Below, in pieces: positions 1 through 4,998 of a stretch of DNA of 6,551 nt. Numbering within the stretch: position 1 is the stretch's first letter; the number at the start of each line of letters is the position of its first letter. Source of the DNA: an uncultured Solobacterium sp. (GTDB lineage Bacteria; Bacillota_I; Bacilli_A; Erysipelotrichales; Erysipelotrichaceae); assembly GCA_937895985.1 (NCBI GenBank), contig CALBKL010000039.1, positions 1 to 6,551 of the forward strand, given 5' to 3'. Made by a program: the position numbers and the translations under genes. Below the pieces are notes generated by a model that saw nothing but the letters and a program-made list of their open reading frames with translations, searched no databases and was not told where the DNA came from.

Positions 1-576
1 GTTGAGGCAACTTCCGTCATTCTAGCGAGTGGTGTTGCGGCAGGAAAGCCATATGCTGGTGAGGAACAGTTCTTGGGCCGTGGCGTTAGCTATTGTGCAA
101 CTTGCGATGCGCCTTTATATAAAGGAAAGGTAGTTGCGGTTGTGACAGGAAGTAAGGAAGAGGAAGCTGAAGTCGACTTCCTTGGTGAAGTATGTGAAAA
201 GGTATATTACTTCCCACAATATAAGGATGAACCACAGTTAAATAGTAAGAACATTGAAATTCATCATGAAAAACCTGTTGAAATTACAGGTATGATGAAG
301 GCAAACAAGCTGAAGACAGATCAGGGTGAATATGCAGTAGATTGTGTATTTATCTTACGACCAACACAATTTCCGGGCTCGCTCGTGCCTGGACTTGAAA
401 TTGCAGGAAATGCAGTCAAGGTTGATTTACAGATGAAGACAAACCTGGCAGGATTATTTGCGGCAGGTGATATTACAGGACAGCCATATCAATATATCAA
501 GGCGGCTGGTCAAGGAAACGTTGCGGCATTATCTGCAGTAGCGTATGTTGATGAATTAAAGAGAAAGAAGCAGTAG
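1..576 (+). CDS. Thioredoxin-reductase-like FAD flavoprotein, 5'-truncated by the window; possibly ferredoxin-dependent (FFTR-like)
   Basis: The frame is open from base 1, so the gene begins before the window; 191 C-terminal residues are visible. A redox-active CATC-D motif (window residues 32-36, codons from base 94) is the disulfide centre that in low-molecular-weight thioredoxin reductases passes electrons from FAD to thioredoxin. The C-terminal FAD motif TNLAGLFAAGDITGQPYQ, followed by a KAAGQGNVAAL helix, is classical for the family. The NADPH subdomain between them is degenerate: the expected GxGxxA after the redox motif reads VVTGSKEEEAEV, and no HRRxxxR-type phosphate-binding motif is present. 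Ferredoxin-dependent flavin thioredoxin reductases of clostridia are known to lack these motifs, so that is the favoured reading, by inference. A TTG at base 73 lies inside the conserved domain and is not the start. The stop codon overlaps the ribosome binding site of the ohrR-like gene, suggesting one transcript. Family assignment is secure; electron donor is not. Confidence 0.88.
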   Translation, partial: VEATSVILASGVAAGKPYAGEEQFLGRGVSYCATCDAPLYKGKVVAVVTGSKEEEAEVDFLGEVCEKVYYFPQYKDEPQLNSKNIEIHHEKPVEITGMMKANKLKTDQGEYAVDCVFILRPTQFPGSLVPGLEIAGNAVKVDLQMKTNLAGLFAAGDITGQPYQYIKAAGQGNVAALSAVAYVDELKRKKQ

Positions 577-580
577 GTGA
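575..580 (+). promoter_or_regulatory. Ribosome binding site of ohrR overlapping the upstream stop codon
   Basis: AGGTGA overlaps the TAG stop (574-576) of the flavoprotein gene and is five bases from ATG 586. It decides the start of the regulator and suggests translational coupling of the two genes. Confidence 0.7.
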
Positions 581-585
581 TTATT

Positions 586-1023
586 ATGACAGGACAGAAA
601 ATCGATGCATTAAAATTAGAGAACCAACTATGTTTTCCGCTCTACGCGGCTGCTAGAAAGATTACAGCAGCGTATACTCCTCTCTTAAAACCACTTGAGA
701 TGACTTATACACAATATATTGTGCTCTTGGTGTTATGGGAGAAGGATGATATTTCCGTTGGTGAGTTGTGTGAACGATTATATCTAGATAGTGGAACAAT
801 CACACCGCTATTAAAGAAGATGGAAGACAAGAATTGGTTAACAAGAACGCGTTCCAAGTTAGATGAACGTGTGGTAATGATTAAGTTAACAAAAGAAGGC
901 AAGAACATGAAGAAACAATGTGCAGATATTCCTGCAAAAGTTCGTTCTTGTGTATGTCTAAACCAGGATGAATCACAGGACTTATATAAAGCACTTTATA
1001 AGATTCTTGAAGAGAAAAAATAA
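586..1023 (+). CDS. ohrR: OhrR-type MarR-family organic-peroxide-sensing repressor
   Basis: A 145-residue winged-helix MarR protein that closely follows Bacillus OhrR. The N-terminus has KLENQLCFPLY with the reactive cysteine at Cys16 (equivalent to B. subtilis Cys15). Tyr30 and Tyr41, which hydrogen-bond that thiolate in OhrR, are kept. The recognition region has LYLDSGTITPLLKKME (residues 65-80) and the wing has the DER motif (93-95). OhrR represses peroxide-defence genes until organic hydroperoxide oxidises the cysteine. Extra cysteines lie at 62, 112, 122 and 124, so a 2-Cys mechanism is possible. ATG 586 is chosen over GTG 577 because AGGTGA (575-580) sits five bases before it; the GTG is part of that ribosome binding site. 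The usual partner ohr is not in view. The gene directly follows the flavoprotein gene with an overlapping ribosome binding site, so OhrR may control that gene and itself, but the operator would lie upstream of the window. Confidence 0.88.
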   Translation: MTGQKIDALKLENQLCFPLYAAARKITAAYTPLLKPLEMTYTQYIVLLVLWEKDDISVGELCERLYLDSGTITPLLKKMEDKNWLTRTRSKLDERVVMIKLTKEGKNMKKQCADIPAKVRSCVCLNQDESQDLYKALYKILEEKK

Positions 1024-1049
1024 GCTATGTCAATTGGCATAGCTTTTTT
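1022..1049. terminator. Bidirectional intrinsic terminator between ohrR and the chorismate mutase gene
   Basis: AAGCTATG (1022-1029) pairs perfectly with CATAGCTT (1038-1045), followed by a T run to 1049. On the minus strand the same stem is followed by ATTTTTT, so it can also end the convergent chorismate mutase transcript. The hairpin begins inside the ohrR stop codon. Confidence 0.9.
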
Positions 1050-1069
1050 GTGCGTGCATGTAATGCAAG

Positions 1070-1354
1070 TTATTTCTGATTGTGTTTCTCTTTGATTTCT
1101 TTCTGATAGTCTTTTGAAACTTGCATGGTATAGCGATACCAAGATTCAAAATAATCAGAAAGACAAGCATCCTGTAACAGCGCTTTTGTGCGTAGGATAT
1201 TTTGTTCCTCACGACCTGTATCGAGAATTGGAAGCTGGTTCTCTAGTTTGTATTGGATGATACTTTCTACAGCGTGCATACGCTGCTCAAATAATTGGAC
1301 AAGTTGAGTATCAATATCGTTGATTTCTAAGCGTTTTTCATCTAATAGTGTCAT
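1070..1354 (-). CDS. Monofunctional AroQ-class chorismate mutase
   Basis: A 94-residue all-helical protein expected to convert chorismate to prephenate, the first committed step towards phenylalanine and tyrosine, in the cytoplasm. The active-site residues of E. coli AroQ mutase (R11, R28, K39, D48, R51, E52) occur here at R8, R25, K36, D45, R48 and E49 with identical spacing. S80 and Q84 match S84 and Q88 with the same four-residue interval. The size matches a stand-alone mutase, not a fusion to prephenate dehydratase or DAHP synthase. ATG 1354 is chosen because GAGG lies seven bases upstream; a longer reading from 1402 would begin inside the upstream terminator and adds no family sequence. 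It lies 54 bases downstream of the ECF S-component gene on the same strand, but an intrinsic terminator separates them and a candidate promoter overlaps it, so it is probably transcribed separately. No other aromatic amino acid gene is nearby. Confidence 0.88.
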   Translation of the reverse strand: MTLLDEKRLEINDIDTQLVQLFEQRMHAVESIIQYKLENQLPILDTGREEQNILRTKALLQDACLSDYFESWYRYTMQVSKDYQKEIKEKHNQK

Positions 1355-1373
1355 ACATTTACCTCGCAAGTTT

Positions 1374-1402
1374 ATCTTAGCAGATATGAAAAAAGGGCTC
1401 AA
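1374..1402 (-). promoter_or_regulatory. Candidate promoter of the chorismate mutase gene, interleaved with a terminator
   Basis: On the minus strand TTGAGC (1402-1397) and TAAGAT (1379-1374) are exactly 17 bases apart, and TGC directly before the -10 (1382-1380) makes it an extended -10. Each hexamer matches consensus at four of six positions. The -35 falls in the loop and descending arm of the upstream gene's terminator hairpin. The predicted start gives a leader of about 13 bases containing the GAGG ribosome binding site. Confidence 0.5.
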
Positions 1403-1410
1403 CGCCCTTT
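1389..1410 (-). terminator. Intrinsic terminator of the ECF S-component gene
   Basis: On the minus strand AAAGGGC (1410-1404), a five-base loop and GCCCTTT (1398-1392) form a perfect stem; the T run continues to 1389. The stem starts within the TAA stop codon (1411-1409) of the S-component gene. Confidence 0.85.
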
Positions 1411-1897
1411 ACTTTAGAAATTTCTTTAATGGTAATCGTGTATGCAAGATAACTGCCATGATGGCACCAAAACTAGCTTGTACAATCTGGAATGGTAGCT
1501 TGAGCATTGCGGTTTGTGGATTTGCATAGATGAATGCACGTCCTATTGTATATCCTACAACCATAATAATTGCACCTACAGTTACCGCAAAAATATAATC
1601 CTTTAAAGTTAGATTTTCCTTCTTGGATATTAATAAGGAAATTACGATTGCCTGTAAACCATGAGTAACAAGGGAAACAAACATTGGTGTTGGATAGAAG
1701 AATAAATCACCAAGGAATGAACCAAGGCCACCAACGATGAAAGCCTCAACAGGGTTTAATATGAGTGCGGCAGTCACAATGACTAAGTCATTAAAGTATA
1801 GATGTCCACCTGGTACTGGGATACTGAATGAAGATAAAACTATCGTCATCGCTAGTAACATTGCGATTAAAGTAAATCTTTTAACTGAAATATTCAT
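1409..1897 (-). CDS. ECF transporter substrate-binding (S) component, probably for a vitamin B6 compound
   Basis: A 162-residue, strongly hydrophobic protein with about five to six membrane segments (near residues 7-25, 34-58, 71-90, 101-122 and 137-152). It carries S-component signatures: SIPVPGG near 25-31, and IVGGLGSFLGDLF near 54-66. S components bind a vitamin in the membrane and work with the shared EcfT/EcfA/EcfA' energising module, whose genes are not in view; such solitary S genes are normal in Firmicutes. Sequence alone does not give the substrate. Context does: the gene is divergent from a MocR regulator, and its upstream region shares a paired motif with the B6 kinase gene, so pyridoxine, pyridoxal or pyridoxamine uptake (PdxU-like) is inferred. 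The thiamin precursor HMP (HmpT-like) is the main alternative. The ATG at 1897 has GGAGGT just upstream (1906-1901); spacing is short but no better start exists. Confidence 0.85.
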   Translation of the reverse strand: MNISVKRFTLIAMLLAMTIVLSSFSIPVPGGHLYFNDLVIVTAALILNPVEAFIVGGLGSFLGDLFFYPTPMFVSLVTHGLQAIVISLLISKKENLTLKDYIFAVTVGAIIMVVGYTIGRAFIYANPQTAMLKLPFQIVQASFGAIMAVILHTRLPLKKFLK

Positions 1898-1919
1898 AAA
1901 ACCTCCAAAATATGTGTAT

Positions 1920-1925
1920 ATTTTA
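1920..1925 (-). promoter_or_regulatory. Candidate -10 box of the ECF S-component gene
   Basis: TAAAAT (1925-1920 on the minus strand) matches TATAAT at five of six positions. It lies 25 bases beyond the proximal MocR-type half-site (1957-1951), with no good -35, as expected for an activator-dependent promoter. Predicted start is near 1913, just upstream of GGAGGT. Confidence 0.5.
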
Positions 1926-1931
1926 AATAAA

Positions 1932-1981
1932 TTCTGGTTATCTGCATATACCCAGAAATGTTATAATTTATATGACCAGAT
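1932..1981. promoter_or_regulatory. Putative MocR operator: CCAGA pair 24 bp apart plus an inverted half-site
   Basis: On the + strand CCAGA occurs at 1952-1956 and 1976-1980, exactly 24 bp apart, the second within ACCAGAT (1975-1981). An inverted copy, TTCTGG (1932-1937), forms a perfect six-base dyad with CCAGAA (1952-1957). The pair straddles the -10 box of the MocR gene and sits upstream of the S-component gene's -10. MocR proteins such as GabR and PdxR are known to bind spaced direct repeats, repress themselves and activate a divergent target. A pair with the same core and spacing occurs before the kinase gene (3974-4004). Confidence 0.65.
1959..1967 (+). promoter_or_regulatory. Extended -10 promoter of the MocR regulator gene
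   Basis: TGT followed by TATAAT (1962-1967) is a perfect extended -10 box. The -35 region is weak (TTATCT at 1938-1943, spacer 18). Predicted start is near 1974, giving a leader of about 19 bases. The box lies between the two CCAGA half-sites, so the bound regulator would block it. Confidence 0.65.
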
Positions 1982-1992
1982 TGGGATGAAAT

Positions 1993-3045
1993 ATGAACAA
2001 TAAAACCAAAGCATACATGGATCTTTACATAAAGGTTCGTAATGATATTATTCATGGAATATATCAAACAGGGGATAAGCTACCTTCAAAACGTATTCTG
2101 GCAGATAAAGAAAATGTCAGTGTGATTACAGTCGCACATGCATATGAACTACTAGCATCAGAAGGATATATCACTTCTCGCATGAGAAGTGGATACTACG
2201 TAAGCTATCTTGAAAAAGATTTTTTTAGTGCCAAAGAAGATAGTAGTATCGAAATCGTACCAGAAATACAGATTACAAATGATAAGTTGTTTTCTTCCAA
2301 TGTATTTGCAATGGCTGCACGTAAAGTATTGAGTATGCGACAAGATGTATTACTGGTAAAGTCACCATGGAATGGTTTGTTATATCTTCGCAAAACGATT
2401 GCATCATACTTAGCACGTGTTCGTGGAATTTATGTTGATCCAGAACAGATCATCATTGGCTCTGGTTCAGAATACTTTTATGGTATTCTAGTGAGTATGA
2501 TTGGGCGCGATAAAGTTTATGCGATTGAAAACCCATCATATGAAAAAATCTCACTCATGTATGAGACAGAGAATGTCAAACTTATACATATGAAACTTGG
2601 TAAGAATGGTATCTTAAATTCAGAACTACAAAAGAATCATGCGGATATATTACATGTGACGCCATATCATAGTTATCCATCAGGTAGTACAACAGATATC
2701 AACAAGAGAAAACAATATATCCACTGGGCAAAGGAAAATCATGCATGGATCGTAGAAGATGATTATGACTCCGAATATACCTTAGGGATGAATGGTAGAG
2801 AAACACTATATGCTTTAGATAATGAACAGGTAATCTATCTAAATACTTTTTCCAATACTATCGCACCATCCGTTCGAATTGGATATATGATATTACCAAA
2901 GAATAACTTAAAACAATTTCAAGATAGAATTTCTTTCCGCTCCAATACAGTTTCAACACTCATGCAGTATATCGTCGCGGAGTTAATACAGAACGGAAGC
3001 TTTGAAAGGCACATCAATCGTGTGCGAAAGAAGATGCGTAAATAA
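1993..3045 (+). CDS. MocR-family (GntR-aminotransferase) regulator, PdxR-like, with degenerate PLP site and short C-terminus
   Basis: A 350-residue protein. Residues about 8-73 are a GntR winged helix (LPSKRILADKENVSV, then AYELLASEGYI). After a linker, residues about 98-350 are an aminotransferase fold-type I domain with GSGSE (156-160), ENPSY (179-183), VTPYHSYPSG (222-231) and EDDYDSEY (255-262). MocR proteins normally hold PLP as a Schiff base on the Lys of an SK(T/S) motif. Here that motif reads FSNTIAPSVRIGY, with Asn288 in place of Lys. The other pocket residues, D256, Y258 and R295, are kept. The protein stops at VRKKMRK, where relatives usually run on for about 100 more residues; no remnant follows in any frame. 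It is therefore a natural variant or in decay, not a frameshift. It is divergent from the ECF S gene and convergent with the B6 kinase gene, and is inferred to sense B6 status and control both. GGGATG is a weak ribosome binding site. Confidence 0.88.
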   Translation: MNNKTKAYMDLYIKVRNDIIHGIYQTGDKLPSKRILADKENVSVITVAHAYELLASEGYITSRMRSGYYVSYLEKDFFSAKEDSSIEIVPEIQITNDKLFSSNVFAMAARKVLSMRQDVLLVKSPWNGLLYLRKTIASYLARVRGIYVDPEQIIIGSGSEYFYGILVSMIGRDKVYAIENPSYEKISLMYETENVKLIHMKLGKNGILNSELQKNHADILHVTPYHSYPSGSTTDINKRKQYIHWAKENHAWIVEDDYDSEYTLGMNGRETLYALDNEQVIYLNTFSNTIAPSVRIGYMILPKNNLKQFQDRISFRSNTVSTLMQYIVAELIQNGSFERHINRVRKKMRK

Positions 3046-3060
3046 TAGTATGCTTGCATG

Positions 3061-3086
3061 AAAAAAGGAACTTAGTGTTCCTTTTT
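3061..3086. terminator. Bidirectional intrinsic terminator between the MocR and kinase genes
   Basis: A ten-base-pair stem, AAAAAGGAAC (3062-3071) with GTTCCTTTTT (3077-3086), has a five-base loop and T runs on both strands. The stop codon of the kinase gene (3074-3072) lies in the loop. It serves both convergent genes. Confidence 0.88.
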
Positions 3087-3917
3087 GTATTTCTGTAATG
3101 ATGTAATTAGGAATGGCATTGCTTGTTCGAAGTTAACACCATAGATATTATGATTCTTTTCTTCCAATGTTTTGTGGATAGATTCCTTAACATAGTCACA
3201 GGCAAGTGTCATTGCTTGTAATAGGGATAAACCTTGTAAGAGACCACCACTGAATGTACTTGCCCAAATATCACCTGTACCGTGGAAGTGTTGTGGTTCT
3301 TCTTCGTTAAAGTATGTCGTGTATGTATCTGTATCCTTTTCATATGCATACGCACCAATACGGCCTGGTTCAAATGTTACACCGGTGATAATTGCGGTAT
3401 GACAACCGAGCTCTGTTAATTGACGTAATACATGTTTGATATAGTCTTCATCATAGTTTTCCTGATATGGAATGCCTAATAAGAAGGAAGCTTCTGTTAG
3501 GTTTGGTACGATGATGTCTGCGATAGCACATAAATCACGCATCTTCTTGGTAAATGGTATATCGAATCCTGTGTATAGTTTTCCATTATCGGCCATACAT
3601 GGGTCTACGATACGAAGAGCATGGGTTCCAAACTCCTCAAATATCTTTTTTGCAAGATCAATTTGTTCGAAGGAACCAAGATATCCTGTGTAGATTCCAT
3701 CGAATGTAAAGCCTTCTTTTTGCCAGTGAGTGAGTATTGGATTTACTTCACTGGTTAAATCATGAAAGGTAAAGCCTTGAAACATAGTATGTGTTGAAAG
3801 TACGGCAGTTGGAATAACAGCAGTTTCAATACCCATCGCAGATAGTACAGGTAAAGCAACTGTTAATGAGCACTTTCCGACACAGGATATATCCTGCATT
3901 GTCATAATTTTCTTCAT
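3072..3917 (-). CDS. pdxK: Pyridoxamine/pyridoxal kinase (PfkB/ribokinase superfamily)
   Basis: A 281-residue cytoplasmic kinase expected to phosphorylate B6 vitamers with ATP, giving PLP or its precursors by salvage. The N-terminus has the Firmicutes form of the family signature: DISCVGKCSL (9-18), then PTAVLSTHT (36-44). IYTGYLGS (75-82), DPCMADNGKLY (105-115) and VPNLTEA (137-143) follow. HGTGD (212-216) supplies the anion hole and catalytic Asp216. Length is normal. The start has TAGGAG seven bases upstream. It converges on the MocR gene and shares a terminator with it. Its upstream region carries ATCTGGT twice with 24-bp spacing, a pair with the same core and spacing as the one in the MocR/S-component gap, so control by that regulator is inferred. 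The upstream AraC-family gene is on the same strand without a clear terminator, so some read-through is possible. The HMP kinase ThiD is a relative but has different N-terminal motifs. Confidence 0.9.
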   Translation of the reverse strand: MKKIMTMQDISCVGKCSLTVALPVLSAMGIETAVIPTAVLSTHTMFQGFTFHDLTSEVNPILTHWQKEGFTFDGIYTGYLGSFEQIDLAKKIFEEFGTHALRIVDPCMADNGKLYTGFDIPFTKKMRDLCAIADIIVPNLTEASFLLGIPYQENYDEDYIKHVLRQLTELGCHTAIITGVTFEPGRIGAYAYEKDTDTYTTYFNEEEPQHFHGTGDIWASTFSGGLLQGLSLLQAMTLACDYVKESIHKTLEEKNHNIYGVNFEQAMPFLITSLQKYKKEH

Positions 3918-3943
3918 GAGAAATCTCCTAGTCTATAACCCTC

Positions 3944-3949
3944 ATTATA
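3944..3949 (-). promoter_or_regulatory. -10 box of the pyridoxamine kinase gene
   Basis: A perfect TATAAT reads on the minus strand at 3949-3944, about 30 bases before the start codon. The -35 region (TTTCCT at 3971-3966, spacer 16) is poor. The proximal ATCTGGT half-site ends at 3974, right beside it, a typical position for an activator that replaces a -35. Confidence 0.6.
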
Positions 3950-3973
3950 GAAGATAGTAGAAAAGAGGAAATT

Positions 3974-4004
3974 ACCAGATTGATAGAAAATCATATAACC
4001 AGAT
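3974..4004 (-). promoter_or_regulatory. Putative MocR operator upstream of pdxK: two ATCTGGT repeats 24 bp apart
   Basis: On the minus strand ATCTGGT occurs at 4004-3998 and 3980-3974, identical and exactly 24 bp apart. The distal copy reads ATCTGGTTATAT, near-identical to ATCTGGTCATAT at the MocR/S-component operator. The distance from the proximal half-site to the -10 is 24 bases here and 25 at the S-component gene. The distal copy lies only eight bases beyond the end of the AraC-family gene. Confidence 0.65.
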
Positions 4005-4011
4005 ATACTAG

Positions 4012-4866
4012 TTAACTTTTCATGCGTGCATGTAGTTTGCGATATTGGTTTGGTGTCATATTATATTCTTTTAAGAATAGACGGTTGAAGTAACTAGGTT
4101 GTCCAAAGCCACAAGAATATGCAATCTCGGTAATTTGTTCGGAAGTTGTGACTAGCTTTTCAGCACTCATCTGAAGACGATAACTATTTAAGAAGTCGAT
4201 TGGAGATTTACCTGTATATTTGTGAAACAAACGAATACAGGTACTCTTACTAACTTGTCCAGCATCCGCAATATCTTCTAAACCAATCTTTGAACCATAG
4301 TGCTCATGGATATAACTAGTCATATTTCGTTGGATTTGTATATTTGTGTCATAAGTAGAAGGTATCGTTTGACGGCCATACTCATATGCCATATATAAAC
4401 AACGAAGGATACGGTAAATTAAAGCATACTCTTCCATTTCATAGCCTACCGGTTTTTCGCGCTGTAGAATTTCAAGTTCTTTCATAAGTGTATAAACATC
4501 TAAACCAATACCTTTATCCATGTGGAATTGAATATGTGCAAAGGCGTCTTTTTCTAATAGTGGACAAATATATTTCTCATAGATATGTTGGTCTTTGATG
4601 TAATAATCTGGATTGAAAATAATTGTTCGTTTTCTACATTTGAGATTGGTTTTCTTTTCATTGCAGATGTGATGCATCTTGTTGCGGTTGATAATACAGA
4701 TATCACCCTGACTGATTAGAAATTGGGATCCATCCACAGTACAGTAGAATTTACCTTCTACGACTTCAATCAACTCAAATGAATTATGCCAGTGTGATAA
4801 CTCATCTTGAGATTGTATATTATATTCCTCATCTTCAATGATGAGTGGAAGTTCAAAGTTCATCAT
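4012..4866 (-). CDS. AraC-family transcriptional regulator with N-terminal cupin domain
   Basis: A 284-residue regulator. Residues about 20-70 form a cupin-like sensing domain: HWHNSFELIEVVEG (25-38), GDICIINRNKMHHI (54-67). Residues about 193-280 are the double helix-turn-helix: the first helix pair around IGLEDIADAGQVSKST (194-209), the second around ITEIAYSCGFGQPSYFNRLF (245-264), closing with MTPNQYRK (270-277). Length is typical of sugar- or stress-responsive AraC proteins; the ligand cannot be read from the sequence. Two adjacent ATGs (4866 and 4863) both suit the AAGGAGA ribosome binding site; the first is taken. It is divergent from the dps gene across a 132-base gap that holds spaced ATACTAT repeats, so it may control itself and possibly dps. 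No sugar-use genes are adjacent. It is unlikely to belong to the B6 module, although it lies just upstream of pdxK on the same strand. Confidence 0.85.
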   Translation of the reverse strand: MMNFELPLIIEDEEYNIQSQDELSHWHNSFELIEVVEGKFYCTVDGSQFLISQGDICIINRNKMHHICNEKKTNLKCRKRTIIFNPDYYIKDQHIYEKYICPLLEKDAFAHIQFHMDKGIGLDVYTLMKELEILQREKPVGYEMEEYALIYRILRCLYMAYEYGRQTIPSTYDTNIQIQRNMTSYIHEHYGSKIGLEDIADAGQVSKSTCIRLFHKYTGKSPIDFLNSYRLQMSAEKLVTTSEQITEIAYSCGFGQPSYFNRLFLKEYNMTPNQYRKLHARMKS

Positions 4867-4888
4867 ATATTCTCCTTATGTTGATAAT

Positions 4889-4894
4889 ATTATA
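4889..4894 (-). promoter_or_regulatory. Candidate -10 box of the AraC-family gene
   Basis: A perfect TATAAT reads on the minus strand at 4894-4889, 23 bases before the start codon. It overlaps the first ATACTATT repeat. No good -35 is seen at 16-18 bases, and a second TATAAT (4941-4936) is an alternative. Confidence 0.4.
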
Positions 4895-4947
4895 CTATTT
4901 TATGACTAAATAATACTATTGTGCACGTATAAATGATTATATACTAT
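4892..4947. repeat. Three ATACTAT direct repeats in the araC/dps divergent gap
   Basis: ATACTATT occurs at 4892-4899 and 4913-4920, exactly 21 bp apart (two helical turns), and ATACTAT recurs at 4941-4947. AraC-family proteins commonly bind half-sites about 21 bp apart on one helix face, so this may be the regulator's operator. The gap is AT-rich, so chance recurrence is possible. Confidence 0.4.
4940..4945 (+). promoter_or_regulatory. Candidate -10 box of dps
   Basis: TATACT matches the consensus at five of six positions. It lies at the edge of the dyad GTATA-N8-TATAC (4927-4944), which could hold a regulator. No convincing -35 is present at the normal spacing; TTGTGC (4919-4924) is 15 bases upstream. 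Confidence 0.35.
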
Positions 4948-4953
4948 CAATGT

Positions 4954-4968
4954 CAGCTGATATAGCTG
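4954..4968. repeat. Small dyad in the dps leader
   Basis: CAGCT-GATAT-AGCTG is a perfect five-base inverted repeat with a five-base centre, lying between the candidate dps -10 box and the ribosome binding site. It may be an operator or a weak RNA hairpin; function unknown. Confidence 0.3.
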
Positions 4969-4998
4969 TAGAAAATATTGAAAAGGAGATTATAAATT

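Noticed and set aside
73..93. TTG at 73 as the start of the flavoprotein gene
   Set aside because: The frame is open upstream to base 1 and encodes family sequence (VILASGVAAGKPYAG), so the gene is simply cut by the window edge.
1355..1402. Longer chorismate mutase starting at 1402
   Set aside because: That start lies inside the terminator hairpin of the previous gene and lacks a ribosome binding site; ATG 1354 has GAGG at good spacing and matches the usual AroQ length.
3046..3071. A frameshift separating the MocR gene from its missing C-terminus
   Set aside because: Stops follow in all frames within the short space before the terminator, and no aminotransferase-like sequence appears there.
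4883..4893. PerR/Fur box in the araC/dps gap
   Set aside because: ATAATATTAT is palindromic but fits 7-0-7 rather than the required 7-1-7 pattern; in such AT-rich DNA it is not convincing.
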